Below the pieces are notes generated by a model. That model had not been told where the DNA came from. It saw only the letters and a program-made list of their open reading frames with translations, and ran no database searches. The translations under genes were made by a program, and so were the position numbers. Of a stretch of 64,000 nucleotides of DNA, positions 10,344-18,086 are shown piece by piece. The stretch lies in contig NZ_JACRYL010000010.1 of the NCBI RefSeq assembly GCF_014306625.1, forward strand, positions 108,642 to 172,641, given 5' to 3'. Numbering within the stretch: position 1 is the stretch's first letter; the number at the start of each line of letters is the position of its first letter. The DNA comes from Pedobacter fastidiosus (GTDB taxonomy: Bacteria; Bacteroidota; Bacteroidia; Sphingobacteriales; Sphingobacteriaceae).

Positions 10344-11396
10344 ATGTTTAAACAGATAAAAACCATAAAATGGCTAGGCCTTATTTTGTTGCTAACCATT
10401 ACGTTTGGCGCTTGCAAAAAAACCGTAAAAGGCGAAACACAAATTTATCCATCACCAGATCCAGTTGGCACCTATGCGCTAGGAGCAGATGTGAGTTGGA
10501 TTACTGAAATGGAAGCTGCAGGTAAGAAATTTTATAATGCAGCTGGTGAGCAACAAGATTTATTTAAAATATTAAAGGATAAAGGCATTAATACCATTAG
10601 ACTTAGAGTTTGGGTAAATCCATCTGCCGGATATTGTAATACTGCTGATGTTTTAGCAAAAGCGAAAAGAGCACAGGCCATGAATATGAGAATTTTGATT
10701 GATTTTCATTATAGCGATTCATGGGCAGATCCTGGGCAGCAGAACAAACCTGCAGCCTGGGCATCGCAAGATTTTACTACCCTAAAAACCTCCGTTTATA
10801 ACCATACGGTAGAAGTTTTAACCGCGTTAAAAAACAATAAAATTGTTCCAGAATGGGTTCAGGTGGGTAACGAAACCAATAATGGAATGTTGTGGAATGA
10901 TGGAAAAGCATCTGTAAACATGAAAAATTATGCAGACTTGGTGCTTTCTGGTTACAATGGTGTTAAAGCCGTCAACCCAACTTCGAAAGTTGTTGTTCAC
11001 ATTTCTAATGGATATGACAATAGCTTGTTTAGATGGATTTTTGATGGATTGAAAACCAATGGTGCAAAGTGGGATGTAATCGGAATGTCCATGTATCCTT
11101 CGGCTACAGATTGGTCTGCAAAAAATACACAATGTTTAGCCAATATGACGGATATGGTTTCGCGTTATGGATCGGAAGTGATGATTTGCGAATTGGGAAT
11201 GCCAGTTTCTGAAGCCGTTGCCTGTAAAGCTTTTATCAAAGATTTAATTGCAAAAAATAAATCATTGCCAAATAACAAAGGATTAGGCGTTTTCTATTGG
11301 GAACCACAATCTTATAATAGCTGGAGTGGCTACAAACTTGGAGCATTTGATGATTCTGGTAAACCAACGGTTGCCATGGATGGGTTTTTGCCTTAA
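10344..11396 (+). CDS. GH53 arabinogalactan endo-beta-1,4-galactanase, lipoprotein
   Basis: Cleaves beta-1,4-galactan chains of pectin (type I arabinogalactan) internally, supplying oligosaccharides to SusCD. The 350-residue product has a lipoprotein signal with lipobox TFGAC, so it is probably anchored in the outer membrane. The rest is one GH53 (clan GH-A) barrel: the family's N-terminal GADVSWITEMEAAGKKFYN, the strand NTIRLRVWVNPS, the acid/base Glu177 in QVGNETNNGMLW and the nucleophile Glu283 in MICELGMPVS. Length is normal. It starts 155 bp after the SusE-like gene; its stop codon is overlapped by the left end of a MITE-like element. This is the clearest indicator of the PUL's substrate. 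Confidence 0.95.
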   Translation: MFKQIKTIKWLGLILLLTITFGACKKTVKGETQIYPSPDPVGTYALGADVSWITEMEAAGKKFYNAAGEQQDLFKILKDKGINTIRLRVWVNPSAGYCNTADVLAKAKRAQAMNMRILIDFHYSDSWADPGQQNKPAAWASQDFTTLKTSVYNHTVEVLTALKNNKIVPEWVQVGNETNNGMLWNDGKASVNMKNYADLVLSGYNGVKAVNPTSKVVVHISNGYDNSLFRWIFDGLKTNGAKWDVIGMSMYPSATDWSAKNTQCLANMTDMVSRYGSEVMICELGMPVSEAVACKAFIKDLIAKNKSLPNNKGLGVFYWEPQSYNSWSGYKLGAFDDSGKPTVAMDGFLP

Positions 11397-11532
11397 ACCC
11401 CCAAACCCCCTAAAGGGGGCTTTTAAAACCCATGCGGTAGGCGATGTAGCTATTTTTCAAATTGATTAACAGTTATCTTGTTTATATGAACGATAGAAAG
11501 TCAAAGCCCCCTTCAGGGGGTTGGGGGGTTAA
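11393..11532. mobile_element. 140-bp MITE-like element with 32-bp inverted ends
   Basis: The left end (11393-11424) and the reverse complement of the right end (11501-11532) both read TTAA, a C run, A2-3, CCCCCT, AAA or GAA, then GGGGGCTTT, differing by one shifted A and a few bases. Each end also folds alone into a CCCCC/GGGGG hairpin followed by CTTTT, so the left copy can double as a transcription terminator for GH53. The 76-bp interior has no ORF. TTAA occurs at both outer edges and could be a target duplication, but since it is palindromic this is not proof. No transposase is nearby. Confidence 0.6.
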
Positions 11533-11712
11533 TTCGATAAGGAATATAAGTCGGCCGTCATTCCCAACTTGATCCGATAGCTATCGGATGGAAATCGCTC
11601 GGCAGGAGTCCCTCTGGGATAATGCCTTGGGTGGGTTTAGATTCCTCTTTGCGTTGGAAAGATGGCAAGAGGTAACGCAGAAAAAACGTAATTTTAATAG
11701 TTAAATTTATTT
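11533..11712. repeat. Further copy of the GTCATTCCC repeat family with embedded palindrome
   Basis: This is the rest of the GH53 to GH-A gap. It contains GGCCGTCATTCCCAACTTG at 11553-11571 as in the 3713-4300 array, but the right arm is replaced by the 18-bp palindrome ATCCGATAGCTATCGGAT (11572-11589) followed by GGAAATCGCTC and a GGAGTCCCTCTGGGATAATG segment that is the inverse of the CATTATCCCAAAGGGACTCC part of the array. No gene is seen; the promoter or leader for the next gene must lie in the last ~80 bp. Confidence 0.7.
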
Positions 11713-14256
11713 ATGATATCATTTAAAAAGCTTTTACTTTTCGTTGCCTTTGCTTTTCTGGCAATTGTTACCTATGCCCAAAACAAACAGGGAATTTATG
11801 TTGATGCATCTGGCGTAATCCGCTGGGAAAAAGACAATAAGGAAGCTGCTTTCTTTGGTACAAACTACACTGCTCCTTTTGCTTATGGAAATCGGGCTAT
11901 TTTAAGAATGGGTCAAACTGCCGAACAAGCCATAAAAGATGATGTTTACCATTTTTCGAGATTAGGATTGGATGCCTTTAGAGTGCATGTTTGGGATCAG
12001 GAAATTTCTGATGCTCAAGGAAATTTAATCAATAATGAGCATTTGCGCCTTTTCGACTTTTTAATCGCAGAGCTTAAAAAACGCAAAATAAAAACCTTGG
12101 TTACGCCGATTGCTTTTTGGGGAAACGGTTATCCAGAGAAAGATGAAAATACAGGAAGCTTTTCCAGTAAGTACGGAAAACACAATGCACTAATTAATGA
12201 AGATGCTTTTAAGGCACAAGAAAACTATTTAAAGCAATTTTTTAAGCACAAAAATCCATATACAGGTTTAACTTATCAAGAGGATGTAGATATTATTGCG
12301 GCGGAAGTAAACAACGAACCTCAGCACAGCGGATCAAAAGAAAGAACGACAGAATATATTAACAGAATGGTTGTTGCCATAAAAAGTGCTGGGTGGACAA
12401 AGCCCATTTTTTATAATATAAGTGAATCGCCGAAATATGCGGATGCCGTTGTTAAAGCCAATGTTCAGGGGCATAGTTTTCAATGGTACCCAACCGGATT
12501 AGTTGCAGGGCACACGTTAAAAGGAAATTATTTGCCAAATGTGGCGAAATATAAAATCCCATTTGATAGCATTCCGGCCTTTAAAAATAGGGCAAAAGCA
12601 GTTTACGAATTTGATGCTGGTGATGTTATGGCGCCAATTATGTATCCGGCAATGGCCAGAAGTTTCAGAGCTGCGGGCTTTCAATGGGCAACGCAATTTG
12701 CTTACGATCCAATGGCTACGGCTTACGCAAATACCGAATATCAAACGCATTATTTAAATTTAGCTTACACGCCATCTAAAGCAATAAGTCTTTTAATCGC
12801 ATCAAAAATCTTTCATAAAATCGGTCGGTTGGATACATTAAACTCAGGCGATTCTTTTGGCCCTTTTAAAATAGACTACAAAACTTCGCTAAGCGAAATG
12901 AATACCGATGATGAATTTTATTATTCAAACTCAACGGAATCAAAGTTATCAAATCCTAAAAAACTGAAGCATATTGCAGGTGTTGGAAGTTCTAAAATAG
13001 TGAAGTATGATGGAACTGGTGCATATTTTCTTGATCAAATTGAGGCTGGTGTTTGGCGGTTAGAAGTAATGCCCGATGCAATTCTGATCAGAGATCCATT
13101 CGGAAAGGCATCTCCAAAAAGAGAAGTTACAAGAATTAATTGGGCAAATTTGCCAATGGATATTAGTCTTCCAGATCTTGGAGCCGATTTTTCAGTTACT
13201 GGCTTAAATCAAGGTAATAGTTTCTCATCAAAAGGAGAAAAAGGAAGTTTTAAGATATCTCCAGGAACGTATTTGTTGGTTCGCAAAAGTATTAAAACCA
13301 AGGTTAATGCTAAAAGTATTTATCAAAATATCGCTTTAGGAGAATTTGTGGCGCCAAAATCATCAACAGAAAATGTGTTTGTGAAGAATCAAGCTTTGAC
13401 TACGATTTCTGAAAATATCGCTTTCAATGTCAATGCAGAGATTGTAGGTTTAAATGCGAATGATTCTGCTTTTGTGCAACTTAATAATTCTAGCAATCAA
13501 TGGAAAAACATTCCCTTAACTAAGGTAAAAGAATATCAATATTCTGCTTCTATTCCTTCGGATGTTGTAAAATCGGGTTTATTAAAGTATCAAATTATCG
13601 TTCACAAGGCGAATGGCGAGTACTTCTCATTTCCTGCGAATGTAAAAGGCAATCCTTATGCTTGGGATAAATTAGAAACCGAAAGTTATCAAACTTATGT
13701 AGCAGGAAAAAATGCTTTATTTGAAATTTTTAACGCTGGCTTAGATGGTTCAACCATCAACGTTTATAATCCAGATTGGGAAAACAATAAGGTAGAATAT
13801 AATTCTGGAGAAAATTCTTCTCATTTGAATTTGAAGTTATCCATGAACCAGCCAAAGAATAATCTATTATTGGGCTTTCAATATTACTTTGCCGATAAGA
13901 TGGCTGGAAGAATACGAGAAATAGATGATTTAAAAACTTTGGTGATTAAAGTTAGGGCGAATGTAGAAAATACAAAGGTTAAAATTGGATTGATAGATGC
14001 TGATGCACATTTCTTTTCTGCTGAAATTTTGGCCAACAAAGATTTTCAGTTAATCGAACTTCCATTAAACCAATTAAAATCTGATGCTCAACTTTTGTTG
14101 CCACGTCCGTACCCAGGTTTTTTGCCTCTTTATTATAAGCCTACAAGTCAATCACTTTTCAAATTAAAAAATACTGAAAAATTAGAAGTTACGTTTGGTT
14201 ATGGTCAGTTAACTAAACCAACTTCGATAGAAATAGAATCTATTTATATAAAATAA
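11713..14256 (+). CDS. Secreted clan GH-A glycoside hydrolase, candidate exo-galactosidase
   Basis: An 847-residue exported protein (signal peptide ending at TYAQ). The N-terminal part (about 25-400) is a clan GH-A (beta/alpha)8 barrel: FRVHVWDQE, the acid/base Glu202 in AAEVNNEPQH, a candidate nucleophile Glu299 in AVYEFDAGDV. The C-terminal half (about 480-847) is beta-rich and ends with a jelly-roll-like module. The size and the position between GH53 and GH2 recall the GH147 beta-galactosidases reported from Bacteroides pectin PULs, but I cannot confirm family membership; a generic GH5-type cellulase-fold call is the safe level. The likely job is trimming galacto-oligosaccharides or linked side chains in the periplasm or at the surface. 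It is 9 bp upstream of GH2, hence co-transcribed with it. Confidence 0.85.
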   Translation: MISFKKLLLFVAFAFLAIVTYAQNKQGIYVDASGVIRWEKDNKEAAFFGTNYTAPFAYGNRAILRMGQTAEQAIKDDVYHFSRLGLDAFRVHVWDQEISDAQGNLINNEHLRLFDFLIAELKKRKIKTLVTPIAFWGNGYPEKDENTGSFSSKYGKHNALINEDAFKAQENYLKQFFKHKNPYTGLTYQEDVDIIAAEVNNEPQHSGSKERTTEYINRMVVAIKSAGWTKPIFYNISESPKYADAVVKANVQGHSFQWYPTGLVAGHTLKGNYLPNVAKYKIPFDSIPAFKNRAKAVYEFDAGDVMAPIMYPAMARSFRAAGFQWATQFAYDPMATAYANTEYQTHYLNLAYTPSKAISLLIASKIFHKIGRLDTLNSGDSFGPFKIDYKTSLSEMNTDDEFYYSNSTESKLSNPKKLKHIAGVGSSKIVKYDGTGAYFLDQIEAGVWRLEVMPDAILIRDPFGKASPKREVTRINWANLPMDISLPDLGADFSVTGLNQGNSFSSKGEKGSFKISPGTYLLVRKSIKTKVNAKSIYQNIALGEFVAPKSSTENVFVKNQALTTISENIAFNVNAEIVGLNANDSAFVQLNNSSNQWKNIPLTKVKEYQYSASIPSDVVKSGLLKYQIIVHKANGEYFSFPANVKGNPYAWDKLETESYQTYVAGKNALFEIFNAGLDGSTINVYNPDWENNKVEYNSGENSSHLNLKLSMNQPKNNLLLGFQYYFADKMAGRIREIDDLKTLVIKVRANVENTKVKIGLIDADAHFFSAEILANKDFQLIELPLNQLKSDAQLLLPRPYPGFLPLYYKPTSQSLFKLKNTEKLEVTFGYGQLTKPTSIEIESIYIK

Positions 14257-14265
14257 ACCGCCAAG

Positions 14266-16695
14266 ATGATGTGCCGATATAAAGAATTTTTTATTCTGAT
14301 GCTGGGTTTTTTAACCCTTACCTTTAATAGTTTTGCTCAACAAAACACGCTTCCAAAAAAAATAAATTTTGATGAAGATTGGCGTTTTAGTTTAGGCAAT
14401 GCGAGTAATCCCTCAAAAGATTTCAATTACAAAATAGCGAATATATTTTCAAAATCTGGGAAGGCAGATAGTACAGCAATTGATGGGAAATTTGACGATA
14501 GCAAATGGAGAAAACTGGCTGTTCCGCATGATTGGGCAGTAGAATTACCTTTTGCAAAAAGTGCTAACGCCGATGTTATGGCCCATGGTTATAAACCAAT
14601 TGGTGGTTTGTTCCCAGAAACAAGCATTGGCTGGTATCGTAAGCATTTCTCAGTTTCAAAGGCAGATTCCGGTCAGCGTTTTCAAATTCAGTTTGATGGT
14701 GTTTTTAGAGATGCCGAGTTTTGGGTAAACGGTTTTTATTTGGGCAATAACAAAAGCGGTTATTTAGGTGCAAGTTATGATTTAACGGATTACCTAAACT
14801 TTGGAAAAGATAATGTAATTGTCGTTAGAGCAGATGCTTCCCAATCTGAAGGGTGGTTTTACGAAGGTGCAGGTATTTATCGCCACGTTTGGCTAAAGCA
14901 AAAAAGTAATAGTCATATTGCCGATAATGGTGTTTTTGTGCATGCCGAGGTCAATAAAAACCAAGCCAATGTAACCATAGAAACTACGGTAGAAAATAAA
15001 AACCTAAATGAAGATGAACTTCAGGTTTACAGTTATGTTGCCGATAGAAATGGTAAAAAGTTAAATAAAAGTACATCGACAGCAATAAAACTAGCGGTAA
15101 ATGAAAGTACGGTAGTGAAACAATCCATTGCTTTAAATGATGTTAAACTATGGGATTTAGACAACCCATATTTGTATAAAGTGGTTTCTCTTATAATGTC
15201 AAAAGGGAAGGTTGTGGATAGCGTAATTACGCGTTACGGCTTCCGAACCATTTTGATGGATGCCGAAAAAGGGTTTTTTCTCAATGGTAAACATTTAAAA
15301 ATTCAGGGAACAAATAACCACCAAGATCATGCAGGTTTGGGCTCTGCCTTGCCAGATGCGATTCAATATTACAGAATCGGCTTATTGAAGGCTTTTGGCG
15401 CAAACGCATATCGAACTAGTCATAACGCGGCCACACCAGAGCTTTTAGAAGCCTGCGACAGTTTGGGAATGCTGGTATTAAATGAACAGCGTTTATTAAA
15501 CAGTAGCCCAGAATATATCGAACAGTTTGAGCGATTAATTAAACGTGATCGTAATCACCCAAGTATATTTTTATGGTCGATTGGGAACGAAGAAGGTATG
15601 ATTCAGAAAACAAGTGTAGGGAAAAGAATTGCACAGACTTTATTGGCCAAACAAGTAGAACTAGATCCATACAGAACAAGTACTTATGCTGCAGATTTGG
15701 CGACAGAATTTAATGGTGTAAACGAGGTAATTCCCGTTCGAGGTTTCAATTATCGCCAGTTTGCTTTTGGCGATTATCATAAGGAGCATCCAAAACAACC
15801 CTTAATTGGCACAGAAATGGGCAGTACGGTAACTACAAGAGGGATTTATGTTAAAGATTCTATTGCAGGATATGTTCCAGATCAGGATATCACGGCGCCT
15901 TGGTGGGCGAGTAAAGCGGAAACCTGGTGGAAACTTGCTGCGGAAAATCCATATTGGATGGGCGGTTTTATTTGGACAGGATTCGATTATCGCGGAGAAC
16001 CAACGCCTTACGAGTGGCCTAATATCAACAGTCATTTTGGAGTGATGGATGTCTGTGGTTTTCCGAAAAACATCTATTACTATTATCAATCGTGGTTTAC
16101 AGATCAAGATGTTTTGCACTTATCGCCTCATTGGAATTGGAAAGGTAAGGAAGGCAAAGCGATTGATGTTTGGGTAAATACAAATGCAGATAACGTAGAG
16201 CTTTTTCTCAATGGTAAAAGCTTAGGAAAAAAAGTAATGCCAAGAAATAGTCATTTGCAATGGAGCGTAATTTACAAGCCAGGAACATTGAGTGCCATTG
16301 CTTATAAAAACGGTAAAAAGTTAACGGCGAAAGTGGAAACCACAGCTGAAGCTTATAAAATTATAGCTACTCCAAATAAAACAATTGTTATGGCCGATGG
16401 TCAGGATGCTGTGGTTGTAAACATTAGCGTAGTGGATAGACGAGGAAGAACGGTGCCAACAGATAATCATTTAATTCACTTCATTCCGATTGGGGATGGA
16501 AAAATAATTGGCGTAGGTAATGGTGATCCAAGTAGCCACGAGGCGGATAAATTTTTAAATGGAGATTGGCAACGGTCGTTGTTTAATGGCCATGCTCAAG
16601 TGATTATTCAAGCCGGAAAAACAAACGGTAAAATTGGATTGGCTGTTACTGCCGATGGCTTGGAACCTGCGCAGGTTGAGGTTACTGCAAAGTAG
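14266..16695 (+). CDS. GH2 beta-galactosidase-type glycoside hydrolase
   Basis: An exported 809-residue enzyme that would release galactose from the non-reducing ends of galacto-oligosaccharides made by GH53. After a signal peptide ending at SFAQ come the GH2 sugar-binding jelly roll (about 35-215, FDEDWRFSLGN, AVPHDWAVELPF, GWYRKHF), an immunoglobulin-like domain (about 220-325), the catalytic barrel (about 330-620) with acid/base Glu442 in FLWSIGNEEG and nucleophile Glu517 in LIGTEMGS, then C-terminal Ig-like domains including a DUF4982-type segment (GFPKNIYYYYQSWF, VELFLNGKSLGKK). Two adjacent Met codons are possible starts. It ends the galactan PUL; a hairpin shared with the converging gene follows. 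Substrate is inferred from context; other GH2 activities such as beta-glucuronidase cannot be fully excluded. Confidence 0.93.
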   Translation: MMCRYKEFFILMLGFLTLTFNSFAQQNTLPKKINFDEDWRFSLGNASNPSKDFNYKIANIFSKSGKADSTAIDGKFDDSKWRKLAVPHDWAVELPFAKSANADVMAHGYKPIGGLFPETSIGWYRKHFSVSKADSGQRFQIQFDGVFRDAEFWVNGFYLGNNKSGYLGASYDLTDYLNFGKDNVIVVRADASQSEGWFYEGAGIYRHVWLKQKSNSHIADNGVFVHAEVNKNQANVTIETTVENKNLNEDELQVYSYVADRNGKKLNKSTSTAIKLAVNESTVVKQSIALNDVKLWDLDNPYLYKVVSLIMSKGKVVDSVITRYGFRTILMDAEKGFFLNGKHLKIQGTNNHQDHAGLGSALPDAIQYYRIGLLKAFGANAYRTSHNAATPELLEACDSLGMLVLNEQRLLNSSPEYIEQFERLIKRDRNHPSIFLWSIGNEEGMIQKTSVGKRIAQTLLAKQVELDPYRTSTYAADLATEFNGVNEVIPVRGFNYRQFAFGDYHKEHPKQPLIGTEMGSTVTTRGIYVKDSIAGYVPDQDITAPWWASKAETWWKLAAENPYWMGGFIWTGFDYRGEPTPYEWPNINSHFGVMDVCGFPKNIYYYYQSWFTDQDVLHLSPHWNWKGKEGKAIDVWVNTNADNVELFLNGKSLGKKVMPRNSHLQWSVIYKPGTLSAIAYKNGKKLTAKVETTAEAYKIIATPNKTIVMADGQDAVVVNISVVDRRGRTVPTDNHLIHFIPIGDGKIIGVGNGDPSSHEADKFLNGDWQRSLFNGHAQVIIQAGKTNGKIGLAVTADGLEPAQVEVTAK

Positions 16696-16722
16696 TTTTT
16701 TTATAATTATCCAAATGGAATT

Positions 16723-16762
16723 GAGCCTGTTGAAGTCTTTTTTTAAGTTCTTCGACAGGCTC
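16723..16762. terminator. Bidirectional terminator between convergent genes
   Basis: The arms GAGCCTGTTGAAG (16723-16735) and CTTCGACAGGCTC (16750-16762) pair over 13 bp with one G-T mismatch around a T-rich loop. The structure lies between the ends of the GH2 gene (plus) and the WbsX-like gene (minus), where a shared terminator is expected. Confidence 0.7.
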
Positions 16763-16782
16763 ATAATCATAGCCTATTGCGA

Positions 16783-17988
16783 TTAAGGTTTTTCATCAAC
16801 GAATACTTTTTTAATTGCATTTAAATAGCCGTAACCAAAAACATTATCTGGCTGAAGGTAGCTCGTTTCTGTCCATTCGTTCCAACTGTTAATGGTAATA
16901 AGCGGAACTTGTTTTGGATGGGCATCTGCGTAAGCCTTAGCCATGCGCAATCCTTTTTCGAAGTTTTCTGGCGTATTGTTTCTAACTACGGCACTTTTTC
17001 CTGTCCGTGGACTATTATCCCAGCCCACGCTAATGTGTGGATAGTAGACAAAATCAAAGGTGGTATCTATTCTTGTCCATTCTTTTTTCACACCTTCAAG
17101 AATGTTTAAGTAATCATCATTTACGTTTGCGAAATGGCAAAACTGATAGTGCGTTGCGCTGGTAAAACCAAGTTTCTTGACAAATGAATTTTCTGGATTT
17201 TTGGTTTTGCTTCCATCAAAACCACTGTGGTTCATATTAATGGACCACATAGTGAGTTGCAATTCCAAACCCGGAAAACCAGCTTTCTTGGTTTCTTCCT
17301 TAAACCATTTTAACGCATCAGCGGCCTGATCAACACCACCTAATCCATCAATAAGTTGTGGCATATCGTAAATCATAAAAACAGGTTTTCCATCAATTTT
17401 ATAATACTGAGGAAGTTTAAAATACTTTTCAATATTGCGCTTGCAGATTTTTTCAAATTCTGCCCGATTGATTTTGCCAGTCCAAATTACATTGTTTTCA
17501 TTGTACTTATTTAGGCGAGTATCCCAAGTATTTACCACATCATGATTTGCCCACATTAGATAGAACTTCATTTGATTGGAATTATCTGCTTTCAGAAAAC
17601 CATTATCTAGCGTTGTTTCCATAAATGGTCGCCCATCATACCAATACCAATCGAAAATAAAAACGTTTACGCCATGTTTTACCGCTTGATTAATTTCCAT
17701 CGACATCACCGATGGATCTGCCTCATTCACTGGTCCCCACAATGGTTTTCTATACCAATAATGGCCCGGAAATCTTTGTTGCATATTTAAAACGGTTTCC
17801 CATTCGCCATTTCCATCTGGCCAAAAAGGTCGTAATCTTGGATCATCGCTCACATAAGCCGGATATAAAAACGCCGCCACATCATAAGCTCTTTTGGGTT
17901 TTACTACTTTTGTTTGTGCGAAGGAAACATTATTGAAAAATATAAAAAGCACTAAAAATAAAACCTTAAAGTGTTGGTTAGCTTTCAT
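16783..17988 (-). CDS. Exported WbsX/GH99-like protein
   Basis: The start at 17988 (MKANQHFKVLFLVLFIFF) is chosen over the ORF start at 18024 because it yields a clean signal peptide ending at SFAQ; the product is 401 residues. The body matches the WbsX-type domain (a GH99-like barrel): DVAAFLYPAYVSD at the N-terminus, HGVNVFIFDWYWYDGRPFMETTLDNGFL, MKFYLMWANHDV, KPVFMIYD, PHISVGWDNSPR and the C-terminal INSWNEWTETSYLQPD. In cytoplasmic proteins this domain is annotated as a glycosyltransferase, but here the export signal and the location next to a GH106 rhamnosidase suggest a glycoside hydrolase acting on a pectin-type or rhamnose-containing glycan. Substrate unknown. It is 98 bp downstream of GH106 on the same strand, likely one operon. 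Confidence 0.85.
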   Translation of the reverse strand: MKANQHFKVLFLVLFIFFNNVSFAQTKVVKPKRAYDVAAFLYPAYVSDDPRLRPFWPDGNGEWETVLNMQQRFPGHYWYRKPLWGPVNEADPSVMSMEINQAVKHGVNVFIFDWYWYDGRPFMETTLDNGFLKADNSNQMKFYLMWANHDVVNTWDTRLNKYNENNVIWTGKINRAEFEKICKRNIEKYFKLPQYYKIDGKPVFMIYDMPQLIDGLGGVDQAADALKWFKEETKKAGFPGLELQLTMWSINMNHSGFDGSKTKNPENSFVKKLGFTSATHYQFCHFANVNDDYLNILEGVKKEWTRIDTTFDFVYYPHISVGWDNSPRTGKSAVVRNNTPENFEKGLRMAKAYADAHPKQVPLITINSWNEWTETSYLQPDNVFGYGYLNAIKKVFVDEKP

Positions 17989-18086
17989 AATATATCTGGT
18001 TAGTTTTCTCTGTGAAGAAATCAAATGTAACTTTAAGCATCAATTGATGCATCCTGTTCTATCATGCAAAATGTTAGTTGAGCTTT

